Source: Saposhnikovia divaricata
Taxonomy: Eukaryota; Streptophyta; Magnoliopsida; Apiales; Apiaceae
Assembly (NCBI GenBank): GCA_036435485.1
Contig: CM071595.1
Coordinates: forward strand, 102,788,580 to 102,852,579
Direction of reading: 5' to 3'
DNA: 64,000 nucleotides
This document shows, in pieces, positions 59,277 to 64,000 of this stretch (positions are counted from its first letter, which is position 1; each line of letters begins with the position of its first letter). The position numbers were made by a program, and so were the translations under genes. The notes under the pieces are model-generated. The model had not been told where the DNA came from and did not search any database. It worked only from the letters and a program-made list of their open reading frames with translations.

Positions 59277-59580
59277 CTAGTGCCGTTTAGCACCGTTTAG
59301 CGCCGTTTAGAATCGCTTAACATTGTTTAAGTGTCGTTCAAGGCTTGTTAGTGCCGATAAGCACCGGTTAAGTGCCGATTAGCACCGTTAGTGCCGATAA
59401 GCACCGTTCAGTGTCGTTTAATGCCGGTTGACGTCACTTAAACGTTGTTTAAGTGTCGTTTAAGGCTAGTTAGTACCGTTTAGTGCCGTTTTATGCCGTT
59501 CAACGTCGTTTAAACATTGTTTAAATGTCGTTAAGGCTGATTAGTGCCGATTAGCATCGAATTAACATTGTCGTAAACGC
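59277..59580 (+). repeat. Array of GCCGTTTAGT-type 10-12 bp units
   Basis: About 25 variants of 'gtgccgtttagc', 'gtgccgataagc' and 'tgtttaagtgtcg', with a longer phrase ('ttgtttaagtgtcgtt(c/t)aaggct') returning three times (near 59322, 59443 and 59515). It lies just before the polypurine tract. No coding. Confidence 0.85.
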
Positions 59581-59720
59581 GTCGGTCGCTCCACGCTTTA
59601 CATAAAGACAATACTCGTGAAACACTAGTGTATAAAGATGAACCCTGACCCGAGTCTTGGAAAGGATCGTTAAAACTTCAAGGAAAACCTGATCAGTTTT
59701 CCTAGAAGTTGGGGGGCAAA

Positions 59721-60218
59721 TGATATGGGCTAAAAATAAGCCCTAAAGATACATTTAGTGTTGCATTAATTAGACCCGGTATGGTCCGAACGTGGGGCCC
59801 ACCAACAGGGTCCAAAGTCCTATCTTTAATATTAATTTCGTAATTAATATTAGGGGTAATAAATAGCTCAGCAATAAGTGTCAGATAAGGACATTATCTC
59901 TACAAGACTTAGCCTCCAAGGCATCCAATTCGATATGGCAACAGACTCCTACAAGGAAGGAGTCTAGAACTTTCCTCAAGGAGGTGACTTATCTATTAAG
60001 TCTCCAACTCCTACCTTAATTCTAAGGCTTCTCAGCCTATATAAAGGGCCTGACCCCTCATTCTCAGAACTACGTTGGCTTGATTCTCTAGCAATACAGA
60101 GATACGTAGGCATCTTGTGAGGACTGATCAGTCTCGAACGCAAGAACAGCCATTAAAGCTCGAAGCTCACCATCCCTTGTATTTAATACATACAAACCCT
60201 CATTTTTATTCCACAACA
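59721..60218 (+). repeat. 3' LTR of the Tat-like element
   Basis: 498 bases, TATATAAA at 60038-60045. Differs from the 5' LTR at eight sites, mostly transitions. Confidence 0.95.
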
Positions 60219-60223
60219 ACTAT

Positions 60224-60869
60224 TATGGCCCCTTGAAAAAAAATAAATTTCCAGCAGAAGCAGACTGCGTTACTAGGTGAAACAGGCAGTAACGCAACTG
60301 CGTCCTGCGCAACAGACACTGTAGGCCTGTAACGCAGGCAGAAGATGCGCCACAGCAAATTTTTGGCAGAAAATGGATTTTTTCGAGCGCCTGCTTCTGT
60401 TCACCAGACTTGTTTCCTTCCTTCTTATTCGAACAGCCTCTATCGACTACTTCATTGAAAACAAATCGAACCAGCAGCTACGCAGCGGATAAATTTTTTG
60501 TCTCCGATTTGATTTCCGATCGCACATAATTGTTACAAAATATCCGGATCTTAACAAAATCCATCAAACAATTACAAAAAAAAATAGATCTAGTACAAAA
60601 CTAATTTTATAAATCTATTCTAACACGATCAACCCTCGTGTTTTACAACCACGATAAACCACGTGGAAACCAAAAACAAAAAATTAACCACGATTAAACC
60701 ACGTGGGATCCAAACACATAATTAAAATTACATGGCCATAATAGTGGATACTAAACAACCTGCAAAAGATTATTATCCAAGCACACCACTATACACATGC
60801 ATATATAATTACGGCATGGACATCGTATCAAAATTCGCAGAACCAATGAACCAGGCTCTTGATACCAAT
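60224..60869 (-). other. Leader of the Copia element, primer-site side
   Basis: Untranslated. The primer site (minus-strand TGGTATCAAGAGCC, 60854-60867) lies at its end beside the 5' LTR. No gene. Confidence 0.8.
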
Positions 60870-61975
60870 TGTTGGGACAATCAGATCTTGGCACTGCGAA
60901 TTTTGATACACTAAATTAACGAGTACGAATAGAAAAATCACCTTGTTAACGGTTGATTCCACGCTCTTCTATTGTATTCCCAAATTCCCTTGAGCGAAGT
61001 GTGGCCTTCGTCTTCTCAAGTTAACCTCTCTTCTTGCTCCTGGGTGGCTATCAAATTTTTTCGACCAGCCCCAGCAAGAAGAGAATAGGAATATATATAG
61101 GCTACAATAGGGATCATGGATAATTAGGTTGGGCCTTCTAATTACATCTTGAGCCTAGCCCAATGTAATTAAATATTAATTCAATCCACTAAAGAATTAA
61201 TATTTGCACTACCTTTCCTAATACCGTAATTTAATTAATTAATTCGGTTCCAATATTATTTGCTTATTAAATTCCCCATGTTTAAAATATCGCATGTCCA
61301 TTAATTAAATAAATTACTGATAATTCATTTAATTAATATCTTTTATCCTTGATCATCCACTCAACCTTTATTTAATTATGCCGGAATAAATCCACCTGCA
61401 GGGTTTCACATAATTAAATCTTTTTGAGCTTTCAAGGGGACATCATTAACCCGAATATTATCAGGACATGGATTCCTTCAATAAATAATATCCCACCATA
61501 TATATTATTTCATCACCTAAAATATAATGAAATAAATCAAAAGAATTATTTCATATATAAATCAAAGCATGTAAATAATATATACGTGTCAATTATTATT
61601 TCCGGATTAAGAACCTAAGCATTAATAATAACATAGAATCTTAGTTCACCTTCTTAATCAGTATTAGGGAACAATTCTAAATTTGATCCTGTTCAATATA
61701 CACAAAGTATACTAGTATTATTTATTAGTCAATATAAACTAATCTAAATAATACTACAGCCATTCCAGTGGATTGTCTAACTCCACCTGTGCTGTGAACC
61801 TTATTATATTATATAAACCGTATTTAATAATCTAATATTCTGTATCCCATTTGATACTAGATTATTCACAATATATAATATTTAAACAACATGTAAACAT
61901 TTAAATGATTCTCAATTAAACCGGCCAGAAATAAATGTAAATACTTCAAATAAATATTTTCAGTATACACCAACA
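60870..61975 (-). repeat. 5' LTR of the Copia element
   Basis: 1106 bases. On the minus strand a TATATATA box (plus 61092-61099) fits a promoter about 220 bases before the LTR end. Confidence 0.93.
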
Positions 61976-61980
61976 GAATA

Positions 61981-63370
61981 AACTCGTGGTATCGAAAGAG
62001 AAATATTTCAGGTTGACTTTTTAACCAACTTTTGCTAGCAAAGAGATATATTGGTACTTGAGACACAGCGGTTGATCACGCTGTGGGGTATCGTGAATGC
62101 GAATAATTATTTCGGCACTAAGGTTGCCAGGGTTGAGAACGATAACCCATTTTACGCTAGCAAAGAGAAAAATTTGGTGGTACCACATCATAGCCCTGAT
62201 CAGGTTGGGTGGGGTATCACAGGAGGACGGTACCTTGAGACATGGTAGTTGATCGCACCGTGGAGGATACCGAGTGGTCGAAGACCAGTGATCTTTTCTT
62301 AAATTCTGAGATACCAAATAAGTTGATGATTTTCTTGAAACTCTTGAAATTGTTGAGAAGTTCGTTTCTGATGATATTGTGGTTGAGATGATTTAAATTC
62401 CTTGAGTTACGAGAGATTTTGAAAGAAGTTTTCTATATTCTCACAAATTTTGAGAAGTTGCCTATACGGCTTTCGTGATTGAAGATTTTATGAGTCTCCT
62501 TTCCATTCTAGCATTATCTTTCATTATCGTCGAAAAAAAAAAATTGTAAAATTTGGGATAGTGAACTTGCCAAACATTCTATGTGCTCACCCTTGTTTAT
62601 CTTTATAATGTTTCCAACAGTGAAATGTGAGAACAATGAGTCTTTCGAATAGAGGAAAGAAGAATGTTGTTTTAGCTGTGATTGTATAATAAAGCCTTAC
62701 GTGAACGGATGTGTGATGACTAAGAAAGTTTCGAGGAATTAAAGGAAATACTATTATGAGTCAAGGTGACGTGCTCACTTGAGATGCTTTAGGCTAAAAC
62801 TGAATAGAACTTCACGCGGTTGAGGATGTCTATTGTGGGATCTTTAGAGATTATTACGAGTTGGCGTCAATGTAAGGTATTGATAACTTAGGTCGTGCAG
62901 AAGAAGAGTTTAGATCGGATGACGAGTGTTGTAATGCTATTAGGTATCCCGACATATCGCGCGAGTAGGGGTTAGATTCATCCGAAGATTTGGCTATGGA
63001 CGAACCAGCTGATTCGGAGCCGCATGAGCTAACTGGGCAACCGAAGCTACTAATTAGGGAGACGCCACCTAGATATCCGCATGTACCTTCTAGAAGTTTA
63101 TTCTACGATTTTAATTATGTAGCGAGCATTATAGAGAGTACAAAAAGGCTGCAAACAAGATGCGAAATACGATTACTGGCACGTGTTGGGAGTAAGATCG
63201 TTTTAGGAGATTTAACCTTCATTTTGTTCTTATTTGTTTTACTGGCACCATATTTTATTTGACGAACAATTATACTTCAATTGAAGATGATCTTTGCACA
63301 TACGATTCGTTTTGTTATAAACCCTTCTGATTCCTAAAGTTATCAGTGATTAAGAGAAGTAAAGACAGAC
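61981..63370 (+). pseudogene. Decayed pol part of the chromovirus-type element
   Basis: Continuation of the Gypsy interior after the Copia insertion. No RT motif is readable and stops occur in all frames. A 90-codon open stretch at 62990-63262 has no domain that I know. Two related phrases ('ttgagaca...ggttgatca', 'ttgagaca...agttgatcg') near 62058 and 62237 hint at a small duplication. Confidence 0.45.
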
Positions 63371-63929
63371 ATGTTGATTGTTTTTAGGGTCCAATATACC
63401 TTCACGTCGACAGAGAATGGGTTGATCAAGTTTGAGGAATTGATGTTAAAACAGAGACTATTTTTTTATGAGATTACGCATTTTCTACAAATTAGTGATA
63501 AGTACTCCGTTGAAAGATTGGTTAAGATATACCTAAAGGAAATTATGGTTCGGCATAAAATGCCTGTTTCAATTATATATGATAGAGATGGTCGTTTTAC
63601 TTCTCGATTTTGGAAAAGTTTTCAGGAAGGTCTTGGCAAGAGATTAAATCTAAGCATTGCATATCGTCCACGATATGTTTCATGTTTCGGCGTTAGGAGA
63701 GTATCATTCTGATTTCAGACTGGTTAGAACCTACGAACCAGTGGAAATCCCTCTTGATTTGACATACGAAGAAAAGCCAGCCTAGATCCTAGATCACACA
63801 GTGCAAGAGTTAAGAACTAAGAAAGTAAATTTAGTGCAAGTACTTTGGAGAAATCACCAAGTTGAGGAAGCCACGTGGGAATTAGAAAGTGAAATGCGGA
63901 ATTTATATCCTGATTTGTTTAGTGCGTAA
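63371..63929 (+). pseudogene. Integrase core fragment joined to a chromodomain-like tail
   Basis: Readable integrase (HFLQISDKYSVERLVKIYL, then SIIYDRDGRFTSRFWKSFQ, with the second catalytic Asp in the DRD context) breaks off at AYRP near 63670. The frame that follows reads FHVSALGEYHSDF and, after a TAG (63784-63786), VLWRNHQVEEATWELE...YPDLF, which is the C-terminal chromodomain-type end of Del/Tekay Gypsy integrases, stopping at 63927-63929. The third catalytic residue region and the end of the core are missing, so an internal deletion fused the two pieces. Confidence 0.82.
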
Positions 63930-63956
63930 TTTTGATTCCGAGGACGGAATCCTATA

Positions 63957-63966
63957 AGGGGGGAAG
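63957..63966 (+). other. Polypurine tract of the chromovirus-type element
   Basis: GGGGGGAAGA directly before the 3' LTR, which starts TGTAATAACC at 63969. Confidence 0.8.
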
Positions 63967-63968
63967 AC

Positions 63969-64000
63969 TGTAATAACCGCGAATTTTTGAATAATTTTTC
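63969..64000 (+). repeat. Start of the 3' LTR of the chromovirus-type element
   Basis: The 32 bases present match 43011-43042 with one difference. The LTR continues outside the window. Confidence 0.9.

Larger units (their letters stand above)
54076..60218 (+). mobile_element. Non-autonomous Tat-like Ty3/Gypsy element, 6.1 kb
   Basis: LTRs 54076-54573 and 59721-60218 (498 bases each) with a perfect 5-bp duplication ACTAT (54071-54075 and 60219-60223). The primer site TGGCGCCGTCTGTGGGAA starts at 54576 and a purine tract GGGGGGCAAA ends at 59720. It codes for a Tat-type Gag, a protease and a scrambled RNase H. No reverse transcriptase or integrase motif is visible, and 57.75-59.7 kb is non-coding. 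It must rely on enzymes from a relative. It is inserted in the leader of the Copia element, in the opposite orientation. Confidence 0.92.
47986..61975 (-). mobile_element. Ty1/Copia retrotransposon, nearly intact, interrupted by a Tat-like element
   Basis: LTRs 47986-49091 and 60870-61975, both 1106 bases, with a perfect 5-bp duplication GAATA at 47981-47985 and 61976-61980. On the minus strand the primer site TGGTATCAAGAGCC (60854-60867) follows the 5' LTR, and a purine stretch (GTGGGAGAT, 49092-49100) precedes the 3' LTR. One long polyprotein frame lies at 49162-53106. The 6.1-kb Tat-like element sits in its untranslated leader at 54076-60218. Only two base differences separate the LTRs, so the insertion is very recent. 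Confidence 0.95.
43011..64000 (+). mobile_element. Chromovirus-type Ty3/Gypsy element, degenerate, continues past the window
   Basis: 5' LTR 43011-46665, initiator-Met primer site TGGTATCAGAGCC (46669-46681), internal remains 46682-47985 and 61981-63952, a purine tract (GGGGGGAAGA, 63957-63966) and the first 32 bases of the 3' LTR from 63969 (TGTAATAACCGCGAATTTT). The internal part totals only about 3.3 kb once the nested Copia is removed, so gag, protease and most of RT are lost or unreadable. Long LTRs, the primer type and a chromodomain-like tail suggest the Del/Tekay lineage. Confidence 0.85.

Noticed and set aside
1..64000. CRISPR arrays, operons, rRNA or tRNA genes
   Set aside because: No regularly spaced identical repeats and no tRNA or rRNA signatures were seen. 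The tRNA-like matches are only primer-binding sites next to LTRs.

Overview
This is a stretch of plant nuclear genome, most likely a eudicot. It holds one host gene of the plant type (eEF1A, with a 5'-UTR intron), and almost everything else is plant transposon families: SIRE-type and other Ty1/Copia, chromovirus and Tat-like Ty3/Gypsy, Helitrons, hAT, CACTA and small MITEs. I cannot name the species from the sequence.

Layout. 1-3.47 kb is the 5' part of a degenerate Ty3/Gypsy-like element on the minus strand, studded with a 12-bp GGCGCGCC-centred palindrome. 3.5-11.1 kb is AT-rich intergenic DNA with small DNA transposons: a MITE, two hAT-type elements with 8-bp target duplications, one CACTA end with subterminal repeats, and a (GAA)28 array. 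11.6-14.2 kb is the eEF1A gene (minus strand): two coding exons, a 99-bp coding intron, a 684-bp leader intron and a TATA box.

From 14.7 kb to the right edge the window is one nested transposon stack. Its base is a head-to-tail array of three copies of a Helitron family (here Hel-A, about 1.33 kb each without insertions) starting at 14695, 35308 and 41244. Copy 1 received a 14.4-kb SIRE-type Copia element (15064-29464) and a second Helitron (Hel-B, 29886-34764), which itself received a 3.8-kb solo Gypsy LTR (30294-34135). Copy 2 received a 4.6-kb Helitron (Hel-C, 35567-40165) carrying exon/intron fragments of an unrecognised gene. Copy 3 received an inverted Hel-B relative (from 41935), into which a chromovirus-type Gypsy element with 3.65-kb LTRs inserted (43011 to beyond the window). 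That Gypsy contains a nearly intact Copia element (47986-61975, minus strand), and the Copia contains a 6.1-kb Tat-like element (54076-60218) with gag, a protease and an RNase H relic but no visible reverse transcriptase or integrase. Target duplications or undisturbed sister copies support most of these junctions.

The points most worth following up are: (a) the LTRs of the innermost Tat-like element differ at 8 of 498 positions, while those of the Copia it sits in differ at 2 of 1106, the reverse of the expected order; (b) the directly abutting Helitron triplet whose copies serve as empty sites for one another; (c) the exon-carrying Helitron; (d) the SIRE element with a 3.9-kb extra reading region downstream of pol, near-identical LTRs but several coding breaks; and (e) several families of short repeated or palindromic motifs confined to the non-coding parts of individual elements.
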